A DNA stretch of 64,000 nucleotides from Chthoniobacterales bacterium (lineage in GTDB: Bacteria; Verrucomicrobiota; Verrucomicrobiia; Chthoniobacterales; DASVRZ01). The translations under genes and the position numbers were made by a program. Shown piece by piece: positions 54,348 to 63,421 of the stretch. Below the pieces are notes generated by a model. That model had not been told where the DNA came from, searched no databases, and saw only the letters and a program-made list of their open reading frames with translations. Each line of letters begins with the position of its first letter. Within the stretch, counting starts at the first letter, position 1. Where the stretch lies: NCBI GenBank assembly GCA_039930045.1, contig JBDSQB010000002.1, forward strand, positions 186,001 through 250,000, read 5' to 3'.

Positions 54348-55178
54348 TTAGTTAAGAAATTTTGCGGCTTCGATGGCCGTGGCTCCGTCGTGAACAATAG
54401 CCATTAAAGCTTTTGTCATTCCAGTTGGATTCGTATGTTGAATGACGTTGCGCCCGTAAACAATGCCGGCCACGCCTTGTTGAATCAATGCTTCGGTGCG
54501 TTCGAGGATTTCCTTGTCCGGAGCCTTGCCGCCACCACGCACCAGTACCGGGATGCGCCCGGCTATCTCCACGACTTTGTGGTAGATACTCACATCGTCA
54601 GTCGGATCGGCCTTGATGATGTCGGCTCCCAGTTCCACCGCCTGGCGAACGAGCGGAAGGATTTTTTCCAAGTCCCCATCGACCATGTAACCACCCGCCT
54701 TCGCATTTGCCTGGAAGACCAATGGTTCAATCATCAGAGGCATGCCATAACGATCGCAGTCGGGTTTGATCTTCAGAATATTTTGCATGCACTGATCGGC
54801 GACTTCCGGTTCACCGGGAATGCGAAAGAGATTCACCACCACGCACGTGGCATCGAGCCGCAGCGCCTGCTCGACCGGGTTCTCGATCATGCGGCTAAAA
54901 AGCGTGCGGGGTAAGTCTTTCCCGTAAACATTGGCGACATCCGTGCGAAGAACCAGGGAAGGTTTCTGCCGCCCGGCGATCTCTTGGAGAAGTGGCGCCT
55001 GCCCGATAGTTAGCTGGATCGCATCTGGAGCTGCGTCCACCAGCGTCGTCACCGCTGCGGCCAGATTTTCGATACCAGAAAGAAATCCGTATTCATTGAA
55101 AAAACCATGATCGATCGCGACATCGAAGCAGCGGCGGGACTTGGCGTTAAAGAGGCGGTTAAGGCGATATATTTTCAT
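54348..55178 (-). CDS. DeoC/LacD/LsrF-type class I aldolase
   Basis: The 276-aa TIM-barrel protein belongs to the DhnA/LsrF/LacD group: CFDVAIDHGFFNEYG, LMIEPLVFQANAKAGGYM, LGADIIKADPTDD with the Schiff-base Lys, PVLVRGGGKAPDKEIL and GIVYGRNVIQH. It cleaves or condenses phosphorylated ketoses to dihydroxyacetone phosphate and an aldehyde, or handles a related keto compound. As the first gene of the operon, 5 bp before the Gfo/Idh gene, it completes an isomerase-kinase-aldolase set. Confidence 0.9.
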   Translation of the reverse strand: MKIYRLNRLFNAKSRRCFDVAIDHGFFNEYGFLSGIENLAAAVTTLVDAAPDAIQLTIGQAPLLQEIAGRQKPSLVLRTDVANVYGKDLPRTLFSRMIENPVEQALRLDATCVVVNLFRIPGEPEVADQCMQNILKIKPDCDRYGMPLMIEPLVFQANAKAGGYMVDGDLEKILPLVRQAVELGADIIKADPTDDVSIYHKVVEIAGRIPVLVRGGGKAPDKEILERTEALIQQGVAGIVYGRNVIQHTNPTGMTKALMAIVHDGATAIEAAKFLN

Positions 55179-55190
55179 ATTGAAGGGTTG

Positions 55191-55232
55191 ATCACTAATG
55201 ATTTATTTCGCTTATATCGCTCACCGCGTCAA
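55191..55232 (-). promoter_or_regulatory. Possible promoter/operator of the sugar operon
   Basis: On the minus strand TTGACG (55227-55232) and an AT-rich AAATAA (55203-55208) are 18 bp apart, and a partly symmetric ATCA-CTAA-TGAT element (55191-55202) lies between them and the aldolase start. An operator for the DeoR regulator could sit here. The boxes are weak matches. Confidence 0.25.
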
Positions 55233-55293
55233 GTAATGAAACTCATCGAGCCAGCCGCTTCTCGCCCAAGCCGACTTCCATTGCGATGAAAAC

Positions 55294-57081
55294 TCAAGTC
55301 GTGCAGCGGTGCTCGGCGGGGCCATGGGACGCGCTGAGATTGAGCGCGGTATTGATCAGCCCGACGTGGGAAAAGGCTTGGGGAAAATTGCCGACCTGAC
55401 GTTTTTCCACGGGATCGTATTCCTCTGATAACAATCCAAGTGGACTGCAAATTTCGAGGAGCCGCGTGAACCAGGCCCGTGCCTCGTCGTGGCGACCGAG
55501 CATTTCCAGACAATCCGCCAGCCAGAAGGAGCACGGCAAAAACGCGCCCTCGCCCGGCGGTAGCCCATCGACGGACGCCGAGTTGGCAGGGTGATAACGC
55601 AGGACAAAGCCGTCCACGACGAGCGTGCGTTCGATGGCCTCGATCGTGCCGCGCACCCTTGGATCGTCCGCCGGGAGAAAGCCCACCAGCGGGATCATGA
55701 GCAGGCTGGCGTCGAGCTGATCGGAGCCGAAAAACTGAGTGAACGTGCCGCGAGTTGCATCGTAACCTTGCGCGCAGACGGCCTCGTGAATCTGGTCGCG
55801 GAGTTGTCTCCAGCCCGCCACATCGCCCTGGAGCCCGAAGGTTTCCCCCGATTTGACCGCCCGATCCACGGCGACCCAAGCCATGACTTTGGAATACGTG
55901 AAATGACGGCGCGGGCCACGAATTTCCCAGATGCCCTCGTCAGGTTCCTGCCAGCGCGCGGCGACGGCCTCGATGAGCTGGCGTTGCAGTGCGTCGAAGG
56001 CGTCATTTGGCGGCAAACCGGAGCGCCGGGCCTGATACATTGCGTCCATAATTTCGCCATAAACATCGAGCTGGAATTGCTCCGAGGCGGCGTTGCCGAC
56101 GCGCACAGGACGGGAGTTTTCGTAGCCGGCGAGGTGATTCAACTCAAACTCCGGAAGCTGTCGTTCTCCGGCGGGGCCGTACATGATTTGCATCTGCGAG
56201 ACGTTGCCAGCGATGGCGCGTAGGAGCCAGTCGCGCCAGGCGCAAGCCTCGTCGGTGTAGCCCGCGAGCGTCAGCGCATAGAGCATAAACGTGGCGTCGC
56301 GCAGCCAGACGTAGCGGTAATCCCAGTTGCGAATGCCACCGACCTTCTCGGGGAGCGATGTGGTGGCGGCGGCGATGACGCCTCCGGTCGGTCCGTAGGT
56401 GAGCGCTTTTAGCGTGATGAGCGAACGGACGACCTGCCCGCGCCATTCGCCCTCGTAGGTGCATTTCGCCGTCCAGTCGCGCCAGTATTTCTCGGTGGCG
56501 ATGATGCTGCGATGCGGATGCGCGGGCTCGGGCGGCTGCAAATGCGAGGGAAACCAGGTGAGAACGAAGCTCTTTTTCTCGCCGGCGCGGAGAGTGAAAG
56601 TCGCGATGGTGGAGAGGTTTTCGCCGTGAGTTGCCACGTCGCAACGGAGGAGCATTCCATTGGGACCAGCGATGGCAATGAGGTCGTCGCCGTTTCGAAA
56701 AACCCAGGGAACGGCGAGGCCGTTGTCGAAACGGAGGACGAGTTTCATCGCGATCTCGACCTCCCCGTGAACGCCCTCGACCACGCGGACGACGTCGGGA
56801 TATTCCCCGCGTGGCGGCATGCAATCGGTGAGTCGAATGTAACCCGACTCGGTCTCAAACTCCGTCTCCAGCACGAGCGTGTCCTTGCGATAACGCTGGC
56901 TGGCCCGATGCGGGGCGGTGGGAGCGAGTTTCCAGCAGCCGTTTTTTTCGTCGCCGAGCAGCGCGGCAAAACACGCCCCGGAATCGAATCGCGGGACGCA
57001 AAGCCAGTCGATGGAGCCATTTTTTCCCACCAGCGCGCCGGTCTGAGTGTCGCCGATAAAGCCGTAATCCTCGATCCTCAT
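55294..57081 (-). CDS. Glycoside hydrolase family 15 protein (glucoamylase/trehalase type)
   Basis: The 595-aa protein has the GH15 N-terminal beta domain (IEDYGFIGDTQTGALVGKNG, SIDWLCVPRFDSGACFAALLGD) and the (alpha/alpha)6 barrel with GGIRNWDYRYVWLRDATFML and LSEEYDPVEKRQVGNFPQ, where the second conserved Glu region is a catalytic acid/base candidate. There is no signal peptide, so it acts in the cytoplasm, on starch- or trehalose-like oligosaccharides. Family members of this non-secreted type include trehalases. The gene is separate from the sugar operon (115 bp from its promoter region, same strand). Confidence 0.93.
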   Translation of the reverse strand: MRIEDYGFIGDTQTGALVGKNGSIDWLCVPRFDSGACFAALLGDEKNGCWKLAPTAPHRASQRYRKDTLVLETEFETESGYIRLTDCMPPRGEYPDVVRVVEGVHGEVEIAMKLVLRFDNGLAVPWVFRNGDDLIAIAGPNGMLLRCDVATHGENLSTIATFTLRAGEKKSFVLTWFPSHLQPPEPAHPHRSIIATEKYWRDWTAKCTYEGEWRGQVVRSLITLKALTYGPTGGVIAAATTSLPEKVGGIRNWDYRYVWLRDATFMLYALTLAGYTDEACAWRDWLLRAIAGNVSQMQIMYGPAGERQLPEFELNHLAGYENSRPVRVGNAASEQFQLDVYGEIMDAMYQARRSGLPPNDAFDALQRQLIEAVAARWQEPDEGIWEIRGPRRHFTYSKVMAWVAVDRAVKSGETFGLQGDVAGWRQLRDQIHEAVCAQGYDATRGTFTQFFGSDQLDASLLMIPLVGFLPADDPRVRGTIEAIERTLVVDGFVLRYHPANSASVDGLPPGEGAFLPCSFWLADCLEMLGRHDEARAWFTRLLEICSPLGLLSEEYDPVEKRQVGNFPQAFSHVGLINTALNLSASHGPAEHRCTT

Positions 57082-57228
57082 TTGCGCGCCGCCATACTAG
57101 CAAATCGAAATCCCTTAGGGCTTGGCCTTATTGGAAAAAACTGGCCAGTTCCGAGTGCATCGAAGTCTTGACCTCGCCGCAAACGGCCAGTTACGCTGGC
57201 GATTCGACCTTTAACTGGAGAACATATT

Positions 57229-57672
57229 TTGGAACTCAAAGACATCAAATCCCTCATCGATCTCATGAAGAAAAACGACCTCTCGGTCTTCAAAATGGAG
57301 AACGAAGGCTTCAAGATCACCCTGAAAAAAGGATCGGACTTTCAGCCGAATGTCACGTATTCCGCCCCCGCTCCCGCCGCGCCAGCAGCCCCGGTAAGCG
57401 CACCGTCCGCCGCTCCCGCAGCCGAGGCCAAGCCCGTCGGAAAAGAGATCGTCTCGCCGATGGTCGGCACGTTTTATCGCTCGCCCGCACCCGACGCGCC
57501 GCCGTTCGTCGAAGTCGGCGACGAGGTCACCGAGGACACCGTTGTTTGCATCATCGAGGCCATGAAAGTGATGAATGAAATCAAAGCCGAATGCCGAGGC
57601 ACCGTGCTCGAAGTCGCCGCCGAAGTCGGCAAGCCCGTGCAATTTGGTCAGGCGCTATTCCGCATTAAATAA
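57229..57672 (+). CDS. accB: Biotin carboxyl carrier protein of acetyl-CoA carboxylase
   Basis: The 147-aa protein ends in a biotinyl domain with the biotin Lys in [15 protein letters not shown] and a typical Ala/Pro-rich linker (residues 45-75). The N-terminal [20 protein letters not shown] helix is standard for AccB. The only suitable start is TTG 57229, supported by GGAG at 57214-57217, 11 bp upstream, a good ribosome site for this genome. accC follows after 7 bp. The pair makes malonyl-CoA for fatty-acid synthesis with the carboxyltransferase encoded elsewhere. Confidence 0.97.
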   Translation: MELKDIKSLIDLMKKNDLSVFKMENEGFKITLKKGSDFQPNVTYSAPAPAAPAAPVSAPSAAPAAEAKPVGKEIVSPMVGTFYRSPAPDAPPFVEVGDEVTEDTVVCIIEAMKVMNEIKAECRGTVLEVAAEVGKPVQFGQALFRIK

Positions 57673-57679
57673 AGTTCCG

Positions 57680-59035
57680 ATGTTTCGCAAAATCCTGATC
57701 GCCAATCGTGGCGAAATCGCCCTGCGAGTCCTGCGGGCCTGCCGCGAACTCGGCGTCAAAACCGTCGCCGTTTACTCTGAAGCGGACGTCGATTCGCTCC
57801 ACGTTCAGCTGGCCGACGAGGCGATTTGCATCGGCTCGGCACCGAGCGCGGATAGTTATTTGAAGATCGACCGCATCATCAGCGCGGCGGAAATCGCCGA
57901 CGTCGATGCGATCCATCCGGGTTACGGTTTTCTGGCGGAGAACGCCCATTTCGCGGAGATCTGCGAGAGCTGCAACATCAAATTCATCGGGCCCAAACCC
58001 GCCACCATCCGCGCGATGGGCGACAAGGCCACGGCCCGTGCCAACGCCATCGCCGCCGGCGTCCCCATTTCTCCCGGCAGCGACGGGATCGTCGAGACCG
58101 AGGACGAGGCTCGCGCCGTGGTCAAGCGCATTGGTTTCCCCGTCATGATCAAGGCGGTCGCCGGCGGCGGCGGGCGCGGGATGCGCATGGCTCACAACGA
58201 AGTCAGCCTCATCCAAGGTTTCCATGCCGCTCGCATGGAGGCCGACAAAGCCTTCGGAAATCCGGCGGTTTATATCGAGAAATTGATCGTCAACCCGCAC
58301 CACATCGAGTTCCAAATCATGGCTGACTCGCATGGGCAGGTCATCCATTTGGGCGAGCGCGATTGCTCCATCCAGCGCCGCAACCAGAAAGTCGTCGAGG
58401 AATGTCCCTCGCCGCTGATGACTCCCGAATTGCGCAAGAAAATGGGCGATTCCGCCGTCGCGCTGGCCAAAACCGTTGGCTACGAAAACGCCGGCACCAT
58501 GGAGTTTCTCGTCGATGACAACGGCGGCTTCTACTTCATGGAAATGAACACCCGCATCCAAGTCGAGCACCCGGTCACCGAGGAAGTCTATGGCTGCGAC
58601 CTCGTGAAGGAGCAGATCCTCATCGCGGCGGGCGAACACCTTTCCGAGCACGTCGTCAACGCCACCCCACGTGCGCACGCCATCGAATGCCGCATCAACG
58701 CCGAGGACCCGGCGCACAATTTCCAGCCTTCGCCGGGCAAGATCGAACTCTACTACGCCCCGGGCGGACGCGGCGTCCGCATCGACTCCCACGTCTATGC
58801 CGGCTACTCGATCCCGCCAAATTACGACTCGATGATCGGCAAGCTCATCACGATTGGCGCCAACCGGCACAACGCCGTCCTACGGATGCAGCGGGCGCTC
58901 AGCGAATACATCGTCAGCGGCATCAAGACCACCATCCCGTTCCAGCTCGAGATCATGAAAAACCCGGATTTCCTCCGGGGCACCTACGACACCGGCTTCA
59001 TCGAGAAGATGCTCGGCAACAAGCTCGTCCGCTAG
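57680..59035 (+). CDS. accC: Biotin carboxylase subunit of acetyl-CoA carboxylase
   Basis: The 451-aa ATP-grasp enzyme carboxylates the biotin on AccB with bicarbonate and ATP. Signatures are [37 protein letters not shown], the Gly-rich loop [34 protein letters not shown] and [20 protein letters not shown]. The start is ATG 57680; the upstream frame is a shadow of accB. It is 19 bp before thiE. Confidence 0.98.
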   Translation: MFRKILIANRGEIALRVLRACRELGVKTVAVYSEADVDSLHVQLADEAICIGSAPSADSYLKIDRIISAAEIADVDAIHPGYGFLAENAHFAEICESCNIKFIGPKPATIRAMGDKATARANAIAAGVPISPGSDGIVETEDEARAVVKRIGFPVMIKAVAGGGGRGMRMAHNEVSLIQGFHAARMEADKAFGNPAVYIEKLIVNPHHIEFQIMADSHGQVIHLGERDCSIQRRNQKVVEECPSPLMTPELRKKMGDSAVALAKTVGYENAGTMEFLVDDNGGFYFMEMNTRIQVEHPVTEEVYGCDLVKEQILIAAGEHLSEHVVNATPRAHAIECRINAEDPAHNFQPSPGKIELYYAPGGRGVRIDSHVYAGYSIPPNYDSMIGKLITIGANRHNAVLRMQRALSEYIVSGIKTTIPFQLEIMKNPDFLRGTYDTGFIEKMLGNKLVR

Positions 59036-59054
59036 TTTTCCAATCGAGTTCCAT

Positions 59055-59678
59055 ATGACTCTGGCCCGCGCCACGCTCTACGGAATTTTAGATTTGGGTT
59101 ACATCGCGGTCTCCCAGACCGCTGACTTCGCCCGAAAAATGATCGCCGGCGGCGTCGATGTCGTTCAACTCCGGGCCAAGAAACTCTCGTCCGAAGAGTT
59201 CGCCCAGATTGCGATGGAACTCGTCCCGCTTTTTCAAGCTGCCGACATCCCCTTCATCCTCAACGACCACCCGGAACTCGTCGAAAGCACTGGCGCGAGC
59301 GGCGCGCATGTCGGACAAGACGACCTCAGCGTCGCCGAAGCCCGCCAGCTCGCCGGCCCCGGCGCGATCATTGGGAAATCCACCCACTCCGTCGCCCAAG
59401 CCATCGCTGGAGCCGCAGAAGCGGATTACATCGGATTTGGCCCCCTCTTCGCCACCCCCACCAAGCCCGATTACACCCCCGTCGGACTCGACGACATCCG
59501 CACCATCCACGAATCGACTGAAACTCCGATCTTCTGCATCGGCGGCATCAAACTGGACAATCTCCCCACCGTTCTCTCCGCTGGCGCGCGTCGCGTCGTC
59601 ATCGTCTCTGGCCTCCTCCAAGCCCCGGACGTCGTTACCTATTGCCGCGCCGTCAGACAGCTTCTGCCAGAACTCTGA
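59055..59678 (+). CDS. thiE: Thiamine-phosphate synthase
   Basis: The 207-aa TIM-barrel enzyme couples the HMP-pyrophosphate and thiazole phosphate halves of thiamine. Segments are DVVQLRAKKLSSEEFAQIA, IPFILNDHPELVESTGASG, AHVGQDDLSVAEARQLAGPG, ADYIGFGPLFATPTKPDYTP and IFCIGGIKLDNL with VVIVSGLLQ. Pyrophosphate-binding Lys and Asp residues are present. It follows accC by 19 bp, but its product is unrelated to fatty-acid synthesis. The stop is followed after 14 bp by a 21-bp tandem array. Confidence 0.95.
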   Translation: MTLARATLYGILDLGYIAVSQTADFARKMIAGGVDVVQLRAKKLSSEEFAQIAMELVPLFQAADIPFILNDHPELVESTGASGAHVGQDDLSVAEARQLAGPGAIIGKSTHSVAQAIAGAAEADYIGFGPLFATPTKPDYTPVGLDDIRTIHESTETPIFCIGGIKLDNLPTVLSAGARRVVIVSGLLQAPDVVTYCRAVRQLLPEL

Positions 59679-59692
59679 TCTTACCAAGAGCA

Positions 59693-59755
59693 CTTCGGCA
59701 GGTGTTTGAACCACTCCGACGGGTGTTCGAAATGCTCCGCCAGGTGTTTGAAATT
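59693..59755. repeat. Three-copy 21-bp tandem repeat after thiE
   Basis: Three units of exactly 21 bp begin CTTCGGCAGG, CTCCGACGGG and CTCCGCCAGG and contain GTGTTTGAA or GTGTTCGAA. A fourth, degenerate unit (CGGGAGG...) may follow. In one plus frame they read L-R-x-V-F-E-x heptads. Unit length and lack of indels match the array at 15866-16159, but the consensus is different. Confidence 0.7.
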
Positions 59756-59837
59756 CGGGAGGCCAGAGTGCTATGGAACTCCGCTGAAAAAACATCCAGC
59801 TTGACCGATTCCGGGCGGCTCCGACACGCTGGGCGGC

Positions 59838-60752
59838 ATGTCCATTTTGATTGTTGGTTCCATTGCGCTCGATTCGGTGATTACTCCCGTGGAAAAGCAC
59901 GACGATCTGCTCGGCGGGTCGGCGTCGTATGCGGCGGTGTCGGCAAGTTTCTTTTCCCCGGTGAATCTGGTGGGAATCGTGGGGGCGGATTTCCCTCCGG
60001 CGCATCTGAATTTTTTCCGCTCGCGGAAGATCGATCTGGCGGGGTTGGAGAAGGCGGAGGGCGAGACGATGCGCTGGACGGGCGAATACGAGTGGGACTT
60101 GAATGTGCGCCACACGCGCTCGATCGCGCTGAATGTATTTGAGACGTATGCGCCGACGATTCCCGTTGCGTATCAGAAGCCGGAGATCGTGCTGCTGGCA
60201 AACATCGCGCCGTCGTTGCAATCGCATGTGCTGGATCAGATCGAGCGTCCCCGGTTCATTATTGCCGACACGATGGATCTCTGGATCAACATCGCGCACG
60301 GCGATCTGCTGACGCTGTTGCAGCGGGTGGATCTCCTGATTTTAAATGACAGCGAGGCGCGGCTGCTGACGCAGGAGACGAGTCTGATTCGAGCCGGGAA
60401 GAAGATTCAGGCGCTGGGGCCGAAGTATGTGGCGATCAAGAAGGGCGAGCACGGCTGTCTGCTTTTCGGAGAGGAGGAATTCTTCAGTTGCGGGGCATAT
60501 CCGTTGGAGGACATCCACGATCCGACGGGCGCGGGCGACTGTTTTGCAGGTGGGTTTGCGGGGTATCTGAATAGTCTGTCGGTGGAGAAGATCACGTTTC
60601 AGGAGATGAAACGGGCGGTGGTTTACGGCAGTGTGATGGCAAGTTTCAACGTGGAGGCGTTCAGTCTGGAGCGTCTGCGGACGCTGGACTTTGGGAAGAT
60701 CGAGGAGCGTTACCGGATGTTCCGAGCAATGACGCAGTTTGAGCAGATCTAG
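59838..60752 (+). CDS. PfkB-family sugar kinase
   Basis: The 304-aa protein has the ribokinase fold with LLGGSASYAAVSASF at the N-terminus and DPTGAGDCFAGGFAGYL (catalytic Asp) at the C-terminus. It phosphorylates an unknown sugar or nucleoside. It lies after the short 21-bp array and is not linked to the sugar operon. Its stop overlaps the stop of the convergent serine hydrolase by 4 bp. Confidence 0.9.
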   Translation: MSILIVGSIALDSVITPVEKHDDLLGGSASYAAVSASFFSPVNLVGIVGADFPPAHLNFFRSRKIDLAGLEKAEGETMRWTGEYEWDLNVRHTRSIALNVFETYAPTIPVAYQKPEIVLLANIAPSLQSHVLDQIERPRFIIADTMDLWINIAHGDLLTLLQRVDLLILNDSEARLLTQETSLIRAGKKIQALGPKYVAIKKGEHGCLLFGEEEFFSCGAYPLEDIHDPTGAGDCFAGGFAGYLNSLSVEKITFQEMKRAVVYGSVMASFNVEAFSLERLRTLDFGKIEERYRMFRAMTQFEQI

Positions 60753-61903
60753 CGCGAGTAGAGGGCGTAGAGGGCATCGACGAGGCGGAGGGATTTGGCG
60801 TTGGGAAAGATGCCGAGTTCCATTTGATTCATGACGTAGGCAAAGGCGAGGCCGTTTTCCGGGTCGGCAAAGGCGTGGCTCCCGCCCGCTCCGGGGTGAC
60901 CGAACGCGCGCGGCGATGGTCCGTAAAGTGAGCGGAGTTTCATTCCATTGGCGTCGATCGGGTCGAGCATGAAGCCGCAGGAAAAGGCGGTGTGCTCGAG
61001 GGTCACGCGGTCGTCGCCTTGGGAAAGGATGCGGCTCATTTGAGCGATGGTTTCTGGAGAAAAATAGCGCTGACCGTCCATTTCGCCGCCATTGGCGAGC
61101 ATGGCGTACCATTTCCCCAAGGCATGCGCGGTGCCGATGCCGCCAATGGCCGGGAGCGAGGCGAGGCGCGCCGCCGGGGTGTTCATGGAAGCGATGCTGG
61201 CGAGTCCGGCCGGCGTGGAAAAGGCGAGCCGGGTGAGCGAATCGGGGGCGGCCATGGCGCGCCAGAAGGCGTTGTCGGGCAGGCCGCCGGAGTTGCGGGC
61301 TGGAAAAACCGGGGCGATGGAATCGAGGCGTTCCGCGGGAAGTCCGATCCAGAGGTCGAGTTCCATGGGATCGCCGAAGATGGTTCGCCACATCGCGCCC
61401 AAAGGCTGGCTTGTGAGGCGGCGAACGAGTTCATCCAGCAAAAACCCGAAGGTGCGCGTGTGATACCCATGGAACTCGCCCGGTTTCCAGAGGGGGGTCT
61501 GATTGGCCAGTGCATTGCAAACGGCTTCGTGGTCAAAAACGGAGATCGCCGAATCGAGCAGCCCGGGCAATCCGGCCTGATGCGAAAGGAGTTGGGCAAG
61601 AGTGATTTCCCTTTTCCCAGCGGCGGCGAACTGTGGCCAGAAGTCGGCGACATGGCGCTCCAACTCGATGTCTTCCTCCTCCAAAACCGCGAGTAACGTC
61701 CCAGCGGCGAGAGCTTTGGTCGCCGACCAGATGAGAACGGGGGTGTCGGCGGTCCATGGCTGGGTTTTCTGGCGATCCTGGAAACCAGCGGCGAGCGAGA
61801 GGATTTCGCGGCCCTCGCGCCAGATGGAAACGGATGCACCGAGTTCGCCGAGTTCGGTAAAATTTTCCTCGAAAAGCAATTCGAGTTCGGGCGCGATGTC
61901 CAT
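60749..61903 (-). CDS. Serine hydrolase of the class C beta-lactamase/EstB family
   Basis: The 384-aa protein has the beta-lactamase-like serine motif S-x-x-K in LIWSATKALAAG. The second motif, normally Y-x-N, reads Y-H-T in GYHTRTFGF, and the third motif region is HPGAGGSHAF (H-x-G type). So it is more likely an esterase or peptidase than a beta-lactamase. There is no signal peptide, which suggests a cytoplasmic enzyme. It starts directly after the stop of the TPR gene on the same strand. Confidence 0.88.
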   Translation of the reverse strand: MDIAPELELLFEENFTELGELGASVSIWREGREILSLAAGFQDRQKTQPWTADTPVLIWSATKALAAGTLLAVLEEEDIELERHVADFWPQFAAAGKREITLAQLLSHQAGLPGLLDSAISVFDHEAVCNALANQTPLWKPGEFHGYHTRTFGFLLDELVRRLTSQPLGAMWRTIFGDPMELDLWIGLPAERLDSIAPVFPARNSGGLPDNAFWRAMAAPDSLTRLAFSTPAGLASIASMNTPAARLASLPAIGGIGTAHALGKWYAMLANGGEMDGQRYFSPETIAQMSRILSQGDDRVTLEHTAFSCGFMLDPIDANGMKLRSLYGPSPRAFGHPGAGGSHAFADPENGLAFAYVMNQMELGIFPNAKSLRLVDALYALYSR

Positions 61904-62368
61904 TCAGACTTCCTGCCAGATGGCACTCAGATCGGGATCGTGCTCGGCGATTTCCCGGAACTTTTTGTTCATCTTGAAGCTGGTTTTGAGATAAGCGCGG
62001 GCCTGCTGCATTTCGCCGAGGACGGCGTTGTAGCAGGCGAGATTGTAATAATACGTCGCCTCTTCGAGCAGCGAGGCCGGGCCGGCGATGAGGGCTTCGC
62101 GAGCCTCCAGGGTCTGTCCGAGTTCGTGCAGGCAAAAAGCGACGTGAATGAAGCCGATAGGCAGACCAGGATGCGACTCGCAAAGCTGCCGGCTGACTTC
62201 GAGGGCGCTTCGGAATTGTTTGAATTGCAGGAGGAGAAAGAGCCGCGCCTGCTTCACGCGCAAGTCGTCCTGCTGTTGCGCGGGCAGTGACGCCAGCTCC
62301 GCGAGTGCCTCATCAAACATGCCGAGTTCGCCGTAACCCTCGGCGGCTTGGAGAGTGCGATCCATCAT
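61904..62368 (-). CDS. Tetratricopeptide-repeat-like protein
   Basis: The 154-aa protein is made of helix pairs with TPR-type spacing (AAEGYGELGMFDEALAEL, LLLQFKQFRSALEVSRQL, VAFCLHELGQTLEAREAL, YYYNLACYNAVLGEMQQARA). It has no signal peptide and probably forms a protein-interaction scaffold. The start could be ATG 62368, ATG 62365 or GTG 62374. Its stop abuts the start of the serine hydrolase gene, so both are in one transcript. Confidence 0.82.
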   Translation of the reverse strand: MMDRTLQAAEGYGELGMFDEALAELASLPAQQQDDLRVKQARLFLLLQFKQFRSALEVSRQLCESHPGLPIGFIHVAFCLHELGQTLEAREALIAGPASLLEEATYYYNLACYNAVLGEMQQARAYLKTSFKMNKKFREIAEHDPDLSAIWQEV

Positions 62369-62507
62369 GGCCACTTAATCGCCTTTTTGGGGTTGAGAAG
62401 TCAACCGGAAGGTTGTTTTTCGAGGCCCAGCAACGATCCCGCGGCCTTGTCTAAAAAAAAACACGGTGTGTTTAGCTGGAACTGTGTTATCCTGCCAGTC
62501 CAAAATT

Positions 62508-62843
62508 ATGCAAAAGAAAAGCGCTTTTTCACGTCGTCTCCCTGACTTGGTAACAGAAGAATTGGTCAATGTTCTTACTTCCAAAAATATCTATGAATTT
62601 AAAGAACTCTTTGAGGTCGTTCATGAAAATTTGAAGGCTCGCAATGCCGCCAGCGGTGGAGAGGAAATGCTCCGTCTCCGCGCTTACGAAAAATTGCAGA
62701 ATCTCGTAAACCGTGGCGCGGTGAAGAAAACCCTCAAGAAATACAAGGGTGTTCCTGAAGAATTGGCCAAGGTCGTGCCGATCGTGCCGCACATTCCCGG
62801 CACTGCTCCAACGGCACCCGCTGCCGAGCCAGCCGCCGCCTAA
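62508..62843 (+). CDS. Small conserved hypothetical protein (111 aa)
   Basis: I do not recognise the family. The protein is helical and basic in its first 85 residues (KKSAFSRRLPDLVTEELVNV, EKLQNLVNRGAVKKTLKKYK) with an Ala/Pro-rich tail ending AAAEPAAA-like. The length and the basic helical body with a flexible tail resemble small nucleic-acid-binding proteins, but this is inference. A strong terminator follows 15 bp after the stop, so it is monocistronic, which suggests a highly expressed small protein. Confidence 0.75.
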   Translation: MQKKSAFSRRLPDLVTEELVNVLTSKNIYEFKELFEVVHENLKARNAASGGEEMLRLRAYEKLQNLVNRGAVKKTLKKYKGVPEELAKVVPIVPHIPGTAPTAPAAEPAAA

Positions 62844-62857
62844 ACAACTCAAGTTAG

Positions 62858-62894
62858 AAAAATACCGCCGCACCCAATACGCGGCGGTATTTTC
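62858..62894 (+). terminator. Rho-independent terminator
   Basis: AAATACCGCCGC and GCGGCGGTATTT form a 12-bp stem with a 9-nt loop, with T-rich ends on both sides. It follows the 111-aa gene and precedes the secreted coiled-coil gene. Confidence 0.88.
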
Positions 62895-62941
62895 GTGTAC
62901 GGACGGCGAGGCTTGGCATAGCCGATGCTTTATGAGGAGGC

Positions 62942-63394
62942 ATGAAGATATTTCTCATTGGCGCCTTCGTTTTGTCTCTCGCTGTCAGCAGCCACGCGGC
63001 GGATGGCGAAAAATCCGTCCAAGAATTGCGAGACGAGATCGCGCAATTGAAACGCAGCCTCGCCAAGGCGCAGGATCAAAGTGTGACAAATTTCTCGGCT
63101 TCGGTCGAACTCCGCTCCCGTTACGAGGCGGCCATTCAGCGCATCAATGAGGCCAATGACGTGGCTCGCCAATGGCGCAATCAGGCGATTAATCTGAAGC
63201 ACGAGCTGACCTACACGAAAGCTATCGCACAGTCGGGCGCTGCAGGAGACACGGTGGATCTGGTGAAGGTGTATGCGAAATCCAACGTGCCCCATTTCCG
63301 GATCTCTGATATTCCGAGCCGCGAGGTACCGGCTCCAGTGACGATTACAAACACGGATGTGATTATTTCGCCGACTTACATCAGCATGCGCTGA
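62942..63394 (+). CDS. Secreted coiled-coil protein
   Basis: The 150-aa protein has a signal peptide (VSSHAA, cleavage near residue 20) and a long coiled coil at about 25-100 (SVQELRDEIAQLKRSLAKAQ, RYEAAIQRINEANDVA). The end is a short beta-like stretch (TITNTDVIISPTYISMR). It may be a periplasmic or envelope scaffold. The start is supported by a good Shine-Dalgarno GAGGAGG just before ATG. No homologue is recognised. Confidence 0.78.
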   Translation: MKIFLIGAFVLSLAVSSHAADGEKSVQELRDEIAQLKRSLAKAQDQSVTNFSASVELRSRYEAAIQRINEANDVARQWRNQAINLKHELTYTKAIAQSGAAGDTVDLVKVYAKSNVPHFRISDIPSREVPAPVTITNTDVIISPTYISMR

Positions 63395-63421
63395 ACCGGG
63401 AAGAGCGGAGTTCCATCGAAA

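Noticed and set aside
47776-55178. Sulfoquinovose (sulfo-EMP) operon
   Set aside because: The isomerase-kinase-aldolase-DeoR logic is similar, but no sulfoquinovosidase, sulfolactaldehyde enzyme or sulfonate transporter is seen, so I only report an unknown sugar.
57665-58870. Minus-strand 401-aa frame opposite accC
   Set aside because: accC is unambiguous, and the antisense protein (Asp/Val/Ala-rich) has no known motifs.
60749-61903. Beta-lactamase (antibiotic resistance)
   Set aside because: S-x-x-K is present, but the Y-x-N motif is replaced and there is no signal peptide; an esterase or peptidase is more likely.
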